DNA of 36,520 bases, taken from NCBI GenBank assembly GCA_964525565.1, contig CAZGHI010000025.1, forward strand, positions 1-36,520, written 5' to 3'. This DNA comes from OLB6 sp964525565 (GTDB lineage Bacteria > Bacteroidota > Ignavibacteria > Kapaibacteriales > Kapaibacteriaceae). A model generated the notes under the pieces. It had not been told where the DNA came from and ran no database searches. It was given only the letters and a program-made list of their open reading frames with translations. Of the stretch, positions 23,798 through 31,027 are shown piece by piece (within the stretch, counting starts at the first letter, position 1; every line of letters begins with the position of its first letter). The position numbers and the translations under genes are program-made.

Positions 23798-24601
23798 GTG
23801 CGCAATCTCCTCGTTATTCCGGCAATAGATCTTACGAGCGGCACCTGTGCCAGATGTGTGTTGGGCGAGCCGGAAATGACCTCGGTGTACCTGGACATGA
23901 CAGCTCATCCCATCCAAATGGCACAACTATGGCGTCGGGAGAACGCTAAGTGTATCCATGTAACCGACATTGATTCGTTTGCCGGGTTAGATAGTTCTGC
24001 ATCGCTAGAGGTTGCCATACAAATGCAAAAAGCCGTTGACATTCCCATTGAGTTAGTTACTCTGCAGCGTGATGTTCAGGTATTGCGGTGGCTCTTGGAT
24101 GCTGGCGTATATCGTGTTGCGGTAAATGCACTCCTCCAAACCAACCCAAGTGGCGTTCGGGAACTTCTTGCTGAGTATGGAAACAGTAGGGTGATCTTTG
24201 GTGTACGCGCACATGCCGGAATTGTGGAAATGGATGAAAACGAGACGATGAGTGATGTGGACATGATTCATCTCATCCATAGTCTTGGCGGAACACGTGT
24301 GATATACTCGGAAAAGGATTGGGAGGGGGCGTTAACCGGCGAAGATATCGATCTCATTCATCGTATTGCGTCGGCAGCTCCACTACGGTTTACAATGGCA
24401 GGCGGTATCGCTTCTCCCCAGCATCTCTGGGAGTTACAGGAACGTGCACCGGCGAATGTGGACAGCGTAGTTATTGGCCGTGCACTGTACGAAAACCGCT
24501 TTCCATGTCAGCGGATCTGGAGAACGGCTGAAGCACGGGTGGAACTGGGTACACAATCACCGCTGGAAAACGGAAAACAAAGCTCAATCAGTAGGCTGTA
24601 A
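23798..24601 (+). CDS. HisA-family TIM-barrel protein with degenerate active site
   Basis: A 267-residue protein from GTG 23798 with AAGG 8 bases upstream. The barrel start LLVIPAIDLTSGTCARCVLGE aligns with HisA, keeps the catalytic Asp of PAIDL (D11) and the later phosphate-binding segments AGGI (201-204) and VVIGRALYEN (224-233). Other key positions are lost. The first phosphate motif GGGIR, expected after IPIEL, reads VTLQRDV (87-93). The second catalytic Asp, expected in the GVDARDG-like strand, is Arg137 in FGVRAHAG. The active-site Thr is Ser171. No hisF, hisH or other his gene is nearby. It is unlikely to be an ordinary ProFAR isomerase (inference). The role is unknown. Confidence 0.82.
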   Translation: MRNLLVIPAIDLTSGTCARCVLGEPEMTSVYLDMTAHPIQMAQLWRRENAKCIHVTDIDSFAGLDSSASLEVAIQMQKAVDIPIELVTLQRDVQVLRWLLDAGVYRVAVNALLQTNPSGVRELLAEYGNSRVIFGVRAHAGIVEMDENETMSDVDMIHLIHSLGGTRVIYSEKDWEGALTGEDIDLIHRIASAAPLRFTMAGGIASPQHLWELQERAPANVDSVVIGRALYENRFPCQRIWRTAEARVELGTQSPLENGKQSSISRL

Positions 24602-24624
24602 CGTTCTTTTGCGCGGCGATAGCA

Positions 24625-25194
24625 CTACCGAAGTGCATATACAATACCAGCGTGAACGCCAACCATAGAAAACTCACGTTCCACAAACGTTGTGAACCAA
24701 CGGCCCGATACGTCGGCGTTCATTACATCACTTACCGGAATCAGAATACCCAACGATGCGCTAACACTAGACTGGACCTCGGCCAAACCAGAAATAGGTA
24801 CCGGTTGGTTAGCCACACTCTCATCTGCAAACATGTACCCCATTCCGCCATCAATCTGCAGGTACGGGCTAATGCCGTGTTTGAACGGACGGTACAGTGC
24901 ATTAAGGTAGAGACCAACATGTGTTAAGCCGTACCCTGTAAAATTATTCAGTGTTGTTTCGCCAAGGGTCATCCGCGTCCATGTACCTCTCACACCCAAA
25001 TGCACATGCTGCCATGCTCTGTACAGGTAGCCAAGCGATAATCCAAGTGCCGGATTCGCTGCGGTACTATCAGCCAAACCACCACCCGGCCAGGCATAAC
25101 AGAGCGACCCGGCGAAAAAGTTATCTGGTTGCCTGCCTTGGGTAGCAGAAACACTGATAATGGCCACGCTCACAAAGAATACAACGAATTTCAT
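24625..25194 (-). CDS. Predicted outer-membrane beta-barrel protein
   Basis: A 189-residue protein; ATG 25194 starts the signal peptide MKFVVFFVSVAIISVSA, while starts at 25209 and 25221 are possible. The mature part alternates polar and hydrophobic residues in amphipathic strands, with aromatic residues at the ends (LGLSLGYLYRAWQHVHLGVRG, split by glycines; VGVHAGIVYALR at the C-terminus). This pattern fits a small eight- or ten-stranded outer-membrane barrel of the OmpW/porin-like type common in Bacteroidota. It converges with the HisA-like gene and diverges from nuoG. Function is unknown. Confidence 0.78.
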   Translation of the reverse strand: MKFVVFFVSVAIISVSATQGRQPDNFFAGSLCYAWPGGGLADSTAANPALGLSLGYLYRAWQHVHLGVRGTWTRMTLGETTLNNFTGYGLTHVGLYLNALYRPFKHGISPYLQIDGGMGYMFADESVANQPVPISGLAEVQSSVSASLGILIPVSDVMNADVSGRWFTTFVEREFSMVGVHAGIVYALR

Positions 25195-25202
25195 AACCAC
25201 GT

Positions 25203-25237
25203 CAAACATACGGCTAACCATTTGATCGTTATGTTTG
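25203..25237. promoter_or_regulatory. Perfect inverted repeat of two TATGTTTG elements between divergent genes
   Basis: CAAACATA (25203-25210) and TATGTTTG (25230-25237) are perfect 8-bp inverted copies separated by 19 bases. Each copy matches the Bacteroidota -7 consensus TAnnTTTG, facing the outer-membrane gene (minus) and nuoG (plus). The minus copy lies 8 bases from that start, implying almost no leader; the plus copy lies 34 bases from nuoG. It could be paired promoters, an operator, or both. Confidence 0.4.
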
Positions 25238-25271
25238 CGCCAATTGCTTTAATATTCAGCCAACTTCACTC

Positions 25272-27050
25272 ATGCCAATCATTCATATAGACGGAACGGC
25301 GGTAGAAGCGCAGCAGGGCCATACGATTATCGAGGCGGCACTGCACCATGGCATTACAATTCCACACTTCTGCTGGCACCCAGCCCTGAGCGTTGCTGGT
25401 AATTGTAGGATGTGCCTCGTTCAGGTTGGAACACATAAAAAGGATGCAAACGGGGCTTTGCTTTACGAACCGGATGGCCAGCCATCAGTAAACTGGTTTC
25501 CCAAGCTCCAGATAGCGTGCGCAACTCCAGTTGCCGACGGCATGGTGGTTGACACAATGGGGAAACGGACGGTTGAGGCGCAGAACGCTGTTATGGAGTT
25601 TCTGCTCATCAACCATCCCCTTGATTGTCCGATTTGCGATGAAGCCGGTCAATGCAAGTTGCAGGAGTATGCATTTGTGCACAGTAAGGGCAAGAGCAGA
25701 TTCACGGAAGAAAAAGTGCACAAGGAGAAACGTGTCGAACTTGGCCCGAACGTACTCTTCGATGGTGAACGCTGCATAAGTTGCTCTCGGTGTATTCGCT
25801 TTGCCGATGAAGTTGCCAAGCAACCTTCGCTCACCTTCGTGCAACGGGGCGACAAGGTAACGATCCGAACGTTCCCTGGAACAACATTCGACAATCCATA
25901 CTCCATGAATGTGATCGACATTTGTCCGGTTGGAGCACTAACCAGTATTGATTTTCGATTCCGCGCTCGTGTTTGGGAAATGAGTTTTACGGACAGCATT
26001 TGTCCTGGCTGTGCCCGTGGTTGCAACATCAGCCTGGGAGTAATGAATAACGAGGTGCTACGGGTAGAGCCTAGAACTAATCCACATGTGAACACATATT
26101 GGATGTGTGACCATGGCAGACTGACTACCCCCGCTGTGGTAAACGAGAATCGCACGTCCGGTCCGATGTTGCGTCAAGACGGCCAACTCCGTCATACTGA
26201 TTGGGATACTGCATTGGATGTTGCTGTAAACATGTTAACGAATGTTGCGCCATCCAAAATGATGATACTTGGAAGCAGCAAAGCATCAAACGAAGACAAT
26301 TACGCATTGCATCTGCTGGCAAGTCAGATCCTGAAAACAAAGAATGTGGACATGATCAAGCACATAGATCATGGATTTGCCGATGACCTTCTTCGGGTAA
26401 ACGAAACCGCGCCGAATGCCATTGGTGCTCACGCTGTTGGCATTTCGCCATCTGAGGGGGGGCATTCGGTTGACGAGCTTGCTCATAGAATTGCTCACGG
26501 AGAAGTTCATACGGTTCTGATCCTTGAGGACTCTGCCGAGTATCATAGCATGCAACTTGCAGAAGCACTGGCAAGTGTTGAGAACATCATCGTTATATCT
26601 TCAACCATGTCGGTAACAGCACAGCAAGCTTCCGTTTTGTTGCCTCTTACCTCGTTTGCGGAATCTTTTGGCACATACACAAACCTGTTGCATAGAGTAC
26701 AGCTCGCTCAACCAGCCGTTGCAACAGCCCACAATGAGCGTTATGTAGGGCTCAAGATGAGTAGGTGGGATAAGTTTGGAGCACCTAACGATCGTTGGTC
26801 GAAAGGTGTGCGTAGAGATGTTAAAGAGGGCTGGATGATTATTCAGCAGCTTGCTCAAAGAATGGGTACGGAGTGGGGATTCCGAACGAGCAGTGAAGTT
26901 TTCCAACACCTTTCTCAGCACGTTAGCGCCTTCCAAGGGATGAGTTACGAAAGCCTAACGGTTAATATGGGTCAGGTTCTTGGTATGGCCAGGCAAACAG
27001 AAGCAACAAAGGTAGTGGTGTACAACAGTCACTCAATGAAACCGCAGTAG
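25272..27050 (+). CDS. nuoG: NADH-quinone oxidoreductase subunit G
   Basis: A 592-residue subunit of the peripheral arm of complex I, from ATG 25272. Cluster ligands are all visible: [2Fe-2S] N1b C34, C45, C48, C83; N5 H115, C119, C122, C128; N4 C168, C171, C174, C218. The off-path cluster motif CxxCxxxCx27C is present at C244, C247, C251 and C279, as in NuoG of E. coli and Thermus (N7). The rest is a shortened molybdopterin-oxidoreductase-like domain without evident cofactor ligands; the protein is shorter than E. coli NuoG (about 900). It is followed at 10 bases by nuoH. A 7-G tract lies at 26456-26462. There is no clear Shine-Dalgarno. Confidence 0.96.
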   Translation: MPIIHIDGTAVEAQQGHTIIEAALHHGITIPHFCWHPALSVAGNCRMCLVQVGTHKKDANGALLYEPDGQPSVNWFPKLQIACATPVADGMVVDTMGKRTVEAQNAVMEFLLINHPLDCPICDEAGQCKLQEYAFVHSKGKSRFTEEKVHKEKRVELGPNVLFDGERCISCSRCIRFADEVAKQPSLTFVQRGDKVTIRTFPGTTFDNPYSMNVIDICPVGALTSIDFRFRARVWEMSFTDSICPGCARGCNISLGVMNNEVLRVEPRTNPHVNTYWMCDHGRLTTPAVVNENRTSGPMLRQDGQLRHTDWDTALDVAVNMLTNVAPSKMMILGSSKASNEDNYALHLLASQILKTKNVDMIKHIDHGFADDLLRVNETAPNAIGAHAVGISPSEGGHSVDELAHRIAHGEVHTVLILEDSAEYHSMQLAEALASVENIIVISSTMSVTAQQASVLLPLTSFAESFGTYTNLLHRVQLAQPAVATAHNERYVGLKMSRWDKFGAPNDRWSKGVRRDVKEGWMIIQQLAQRMGTEWGFRTSSEVFQHLSQHVSAFQGMSYESLTVNMGQVLGMARQTEATKVVVYNSHSMKPQ

Positions 27051-27060
27051 GAAAAATCGA

Positions 27061-28110
27061 ATGGACTTGATACAACTCGGGATTATTCTTGCGCAGGCTG
27101 GTATTCTGGTGAATGCCATGCTTATGGGGGCTGCATATATGGTACTTGCAGAGCGCAAGATTGCGGCGTGGATACAGAATCGAATCGGTCCCAACAGGGT
27201 AGGCCCATGGGGTCTGTTACAATCCTTTGCTGATGTGTTCAAGTTATACCTGAAAGAGGATATCGTTCCTGCTGCTGCAGACTATAAATTCCACGCTTTA
27301 GCGCCGGTTATAGCAATCGGCGTGGCCATTACTGTTTATGCCGTAATACCGTGGAGCGGACCGTTTGTAACGATAAACGGACAGGAATATGGGCTGACGA
27401 TGGCTCCAAACATGAACGTTGCTCTGCTTGTAATCCTTGCCATGACGTCGGTTGGTGTGTACGGTGTGGCTCTTGCAGGTTGGTCGTCGAACAGTAAGTA
27501 TTCTTTGCTTGGCGGACTGCGGTCATCTGCGCAAATGATTTCGTATGAACTTGCGATGGGTTTGGCCGCCGTAGCTGTTGTCTTGATGTCGGGATCATTG
27601 AACTTGATTGACATTATCCAGGTGCAAGCCGCGCAAGGATGGAACGTACTCTACCAGCCCCTTGCCTTTTTGATTTTCTTTGTGAGTGCGTTAGCGGAAA
27701 CGAATCGTGCACCGTTCGATCTTCCCGAAGCCGAACCAGAGTTGGTTGGGGGGTACCACACGGAATACAGTGGTATGAAGTTTGGCCTATTGTACCTAGC
27801 AGAATACGCCAACATTTTGGCAAGTAGTGCAATCATGGCCACGTTATTTCTTGGCGGTTGGGATCCAATTCCCTTTGTTGACGAAGCGGCTATTCTTGGT
27901 CTTGAGCCATCGTCGTTGCCAATGGTGCTTATTGGCCACGCTGTGTTCCTTGGCAAAGCCATTACGTTGGTTTTTGTATTTATGTGGATTCGATGGTCTC
28001 TTCCGCGTTTTCGTTATGACCAACTGATGAACTTAGGGTGGAAGGTTCTCCTTCCTCTGGCATTGGCAAACGTAGCGATAACAGCCATTGCCTTACTTTT
28101 CTTTGCATAA
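27061..28110 (+). CDS. nuoH: NADH-quinone oxidoreductase subunit H
   Basis: A 349-residue membrane subunit with eight to nine hydrophobic helices. Family signatures include ERKIAAWIQNRIGPNRVGPWG (residues ~31-51), the quinone-site loop LAETNRAPFDLPEAEPELVGG followed by YHTEYSGMKFGLLYLAEY, and a C-terminal LPRFRYDQLMNLGWKVLLP. The conserved acidic residues in these loops line the quinone cavity and its proton link. It starts 10 bases after nuoG. A G6 run (27748-27753) encodes VGGY. Confidence 0.97.
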   Translation: MDLIQLGIILAQAGILVNAMLMGAAYMVLAERKIAAWIQNRIGPNRVGPWGLLQSFADVFKLYLKEDIVPAAADYKFHALAPVIAIGVAITVYAVIPWSGPFVTINGQEYGLTMAPNMNVALLVILAMTSVGVYGVALAGWSSNSKYSLLGGLRSSAQMISYELAMGLAAVAVVLMSGSLNLIDIIQVQAAQGWNVLYQPLAFLIFFVSALAETNRAPFDLPEAEPELVGGYHTEYSGMKFGLLYLAEYANILASSAIMATLFLGGWDPIPFVDEAAILGLEPSSLPMVLIGHAVFLGKAITLVFVFMWIRWSLPRFRYDQLMNLGWKVLLPLALANVAITAIALLFFA

Positions 28111-28129
28111 TTACGTCTTAGCTAGTCCC

Positions 28130-28630
28130 ATGGCAAACGTTACCGAAAACATAGAGTCTCAGCGGCTGAATTTCTGGGAAAAGATTTATTTACCGGAAAT
28201 AGCGAAGGGTTTAGGTCTCACGCTTCGCCAGATGTTCCGTCCGAAATTCACACGGCAGTATCCCGAAGAGCGATGGGAGCCCGAAGGTTCGTATCGTGGC
28301 CGCCCTGTTCTGGTGCTAGAAGAAGATGGCGAGCGTTGTGTTGCATGTGGATTATGTTCAAGAGTGTGCCCGGCCCTTGCTATTGAGGTGCGTGCGGCAG
28401 AGACCGATCAAGAAAAAGAACGCTATCCGGAGAAATTCGAGATTAATATGCTGCGGTGCATTTACTGTGGTTTTTGTGAAGAGGTATGTCCGGAAGAGGC
28501 GATTGTCATGAGTAAAGACTACGAACTAGTCTTTGGCTCACAAGAAGAGGGGATTCTCGGCAAAGAAAAGCTCCTTGTTCCGATAAGCCAGTTACAAGAT
28601 CGCCTGGAGTTTTTACGACAGTGGCGATAA
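28130..28630 (+). CDS. nuoI: NADH-quinone oxidoreductase subunit I
   Basis: A 166-residue subunit from ATG 28130; an in-frame upstream start at 28088 overlaps nuoH and is not needed. Two [4Fe-4S] motifs are present, CVACGLCSRVCP and CIYCGFCEEVCP, the N6a and N6b clusters that carry electrons to N2. It ends the nuoGHI cluster. The usual neighbours nuoJ and nuoK do not follow; they are at 7399-8239 on the other strand. The C-terminal tail (GILGKEKLLVPISQ) is typical. Confidence 0.97.
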   Translation: MANVTENIESQRLNFWEKIYLPEIAKGLGLTLRQMFRPKFTRQYPEERWEPEGSYRGRPVLVLEEDGERCVACGLCSRVCPALAIEVRAAETDQEKERYPEKFEINMLRCIYCGFCEEVCPEEAIVMSKDYELVFGSQEEGILGKEKLLVPISQLQDRLEFLRQWR

Positions 28631-28877
28631 TGTGCGTGATGTTGGTGTTTACGTCACCATAGGGTCGTCAACTCAACAGAACAGCGGTTTAAACAGTATT
28701 TAGCACGTAAATCTGTCGTCAAAGATTGATTGTGCTGTTCAATGCGCAATGCAAGACGGTCGGCTTCCTTGCGGCTCAACGAACGTGAGCGTTGCCGTTG
28801 TTAGTTCAGTCTTAGGGAAGCAACAGTTCCTACAAGCAAGACGGATGCGGAACACGTTTTACCGGTACCGTTGGCAC
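28631..28877. other. Non-coding stretch between nuoI and the truncated clpB
   Basis: This 247-base space between convergent genes has no credible ORF. On the minus strand, past the clpB stop, short open pieces occur in other frames (one has NGTGKT, another SRKEADRLALRIEQHNQ), separated by stops, and neither matches the second half of ClpB. No clear terminator is seen. Confidence 0.6.
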
Positions 28878-30182
28878 TTATTGATTGAGTTCTCTGAGCA
28901 ATGCTTGACGCTCAATTTCAAGCTGACGAATTTTACGTTCCACTGAGTCGAGCTCTTCTGGCATTGAGTCAATCTCGATGCGAAGTTTTGATGCTGCCTC
29001 ATCAACAAGATCAATTGCTTTGTCTGGCAAAAAACGATCGGTAATGTACCGGTTGCTGAGTTGTGCGGCGGCAACGATTGCGCCATCGGTGATGCGCACA
29101 CCGTGATGTACTTCGTATCGTTCTTTTAGTCCGCGTAGAATGCTTATAGTATCGTCAACGCTTGGCTCGGCAACGAATACCTTCTGAAACCGGCGCTCCA
29201 GTGCCGGATCTTTTTCGATGTGTTTGCGATACTCGTCTAGTGTTGTTGCACCAATAGCTCGTAGTTCGCCTCGTGCTAGTGCCGGTTTAAGGATGTTGGC
29301 AGCATCCATCGCACCTTGAGTTGCGCCTGCACCGATGAGAGTATGAAGTTCATCAATGAATAAGATGAATTCTCCATTGGAACCGGCAACTTCCTTGACA
29401 ACAGCTTTGATGCGCTCTTCGAACTGTCCACGATATTGTGTTCCTGCAATCAGCGCTCCCATGTCAAGTGAATACACGGTTTTTGTTTGCAACGACTCCG
29501 GAACATCCTGGCTTACGATGCGCTGGGCAATACCCTCAACAATAGCTGTTTTCCCGACACCGGGTTCACCGATTAATACCGGGTTGTTCTTCGTTCTGCG
29601 CGAAAGAACCTGAAGCACCCGCCGAATCTCATCTTCCCGTCCGATCACGGGATCGATTTTTCCTTTACGTGCCTCCTCGTTAAGATTCCGAGCATATTTC
29701 TGAAGCGATTGATAAGTGTCTTCAGGGTTCTGTCCGGTAACGCGGGTATTTCCGCGCAACTCTGCTAACACAGCAAGAATCTTTTCACGATTAACGCCTT
29801 GATCCTTAAGGAGGGTAGATGATGGTGCAGGGCCTTCTGTTAGTGCAAGCAGAATATGTTCGGTTGATACATACTCGTCCTTTAACTGAGCCGCTTCTTT
29901 AAATGCAACCTGTAAAATCTTCTGCAGATCGTTGCTGATATGGGCGCCACTGGTACCCGATACGGTAGGTAGCTTCTTTAGTGCTTCTTCGACTTTGTTT
30001 CGCACATAATCCATGTTCGCGCCAACCTTGTTTAAGATTGGGGGGATGATGCCTCCGGAGTCGTTCAACAGTGCGTCCAGTACGTGCAGAGGTTCAATTG
30101 TTTGATGTTGCCTCTCAGCGGCAGTTTGCTGCGCTGTTTGGAGGGTTTCCTGAGCTTTAAGAGTGAGTTTATTGAGGTTCAT
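28878..30182 (-). CDS. clpB: ClpB disaggregase, truncated after AAA-1
   Basis: A 434-residue protein, half the usual ~860. It has the ClpN domain (1-145), AAA-1 with Walker A GEPGVGKT (205-212), Walker B FIDE (275-278) and arginine fingers in ALERRFQ, and the first helix of the middle domain (PEELDSVERKIRQ), then a TAA after ELNQ. The rest of the coiled coil and all of AAA-2 are absent. Full-length ClpB threads aggregates with DnaK; without AAA-2 this should not work in the usual way. The start has GGAG 9 bases upstream. It follows the DUF4239 gene at 59 bases. A real truncation, a pseudogene and a misjoined contig are all possible. Confidence 0.85.
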   Translation of the reverse strand: MNLNKLTLKAQETLQTAQQTAAERQHQTIEPLHVLDALLNDSGGIIPPILNKVGANMDYVRNKVEEALKKLPTVSGTSGAHISNDLQKILQVAFKEAAQLKDEYVSTEHILLALTEGPAPSSTLLKDQGVNREKILAVLAELRGNTRVTGQNPEDTYQSLQKYARNLNEEARKGKIDPVIGREDEIRRVLQVLSRRTKNNPVLIGEPGVGKTAIVEGIAQRIVSQDVPESLQTKTVYSLDMGALIAGTQYRGQFEERIKAVVKEVAGSNGEFILFIDELHTLIGAGATQGAMDAANILKPALARGELRAIGATTLDEYRKHIEKDPALERRFQKVFVAEPSVDDTISILRGLKERYEVHHGVRITDGAIVAAAQLSNRYITDRFLPDKAIDLVDEAASKLRIEIDSMPEELDSVERKIRQLEIERQALLRELNQ

Positions 30183-30241
30183 GACGTTCGCTCCACAATG
30201 TAGCTGGAGTAAAGACGAACCAACAATGGTATTAGCGCCTT

Positions 30242-31009
30242 TTACAGCGAGCTCAGAATTGCTTGATATGGAACAGTGTCAACACCGAGTGGTCCTACCG
30301 CCGGATGGTCGAAGGCAAGAAGCAGCACCAGAATTGCTACAATCGCCAACGTTACTGTGGCAAAAAGTATGGAGTGGAGAATGGAGCTGCTAGGGTCGAA
30401 CCATACAAGAAAAAAGATCATGAGCATTCCACCACCAATGAGTATGGTCCACAGTAAGCTGCTCACTTTTTCTCTCATCAAACCAATGCGGCGCATTCGT
30501 GCTTCCTGCAAATCCGAAAGTTGTTCTAATAGCATCACTTCTTCGTTCTGCTTGTTCTGGTTCCGATTAATCACCTCAACAAGGTTGGACCACAAGGATT
30601 TGAGCTGTCCGTCAAAATGAGTGTGGAAACGTACATTGTCTGCCCATTCGTGTTGCTGAACATGGTAAATGTACCCACGAACGACAGACTTAATCGTTGT
30701 CTTGTGCTCGTCCGGAAACAGGTCTGCAATGCGACCAATGTGCAGCAATACTGCTGCCTCGCTTTCTATGGCGTCGTGAAGATTTATATGTCGCTCCAGG
30801 CTATTCACCGTTACAAGACCTAACACTACCCCGTACAGTACGCCAACGTTGAGATACACAGTTGCGGAAACATCATGCGCATGTTTTAGGGTTGATTGTT
30901 CAACCGTTCGATGAACGAATGTCCTTAACAACAGACCAAGTGTTACCACCAGAGCAGTCGTCACGAGAACAGAAATCGGCCATAACGAAGAGAGGAATAA
31001 CTGGTCCAT
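30242..31009 (-). CDS. DUF4239 (bestrophin-like) membrane protein
   Basis: A 255-residue protein with two hydrophobic helices at each end (about 10-28 and 55-70; 185-205 and 210-230) around a helical cytoplasmic or periplasmic domain (~75-180). The pattern LYGVVLGLVTVNSLERHINLHDAIESEA followed by LLHIGRIADLFPDE and a second conserved GPLGVDTVPYQA at the C-terminus fits DUF4239, a family distantly like bestrophin channels; these are broken here into their visible pieces. Function is unknown. It starts at ATG 31009, 18 bases after the cyclase stop, and precedes clpB in the same direction. Confidence 0.8.
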   Translation of the reverse strand: MDQLFLSSLWPISVLVTTALVVTLGLLLRTFVHRTVEQSTLKHAHDVSATVYLNVGVLYGVVLGLVTVNSLERHINLHDAIESEAAVLLHIGRIADLFPDEHKTTIKSVVRGYIYHVQQHEWADNVRFHTHFDGQLKSLWSNLVEVINRNQNKQNEEVMLLEQLSDLQEARMRRIGLMREKVSSLLWTILIGGGMLMIFFLVWFDPSSSILHSILFATVTLAIVAILVLLLAFDHPAVGPLGVDTVPYQAILSSL

Positions 31010-31027
31010 GGCAAGTTCTGGTCTGTG

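Noticed and set aside
28750..28877. A P-loop-like NGTGKT in a minus frame after the clpB stop
   Set aside because: It is in a different frame, followed by stops, and does not match ClpB AAA-2 (GPTGVGKT context); a chance motif is more likely.
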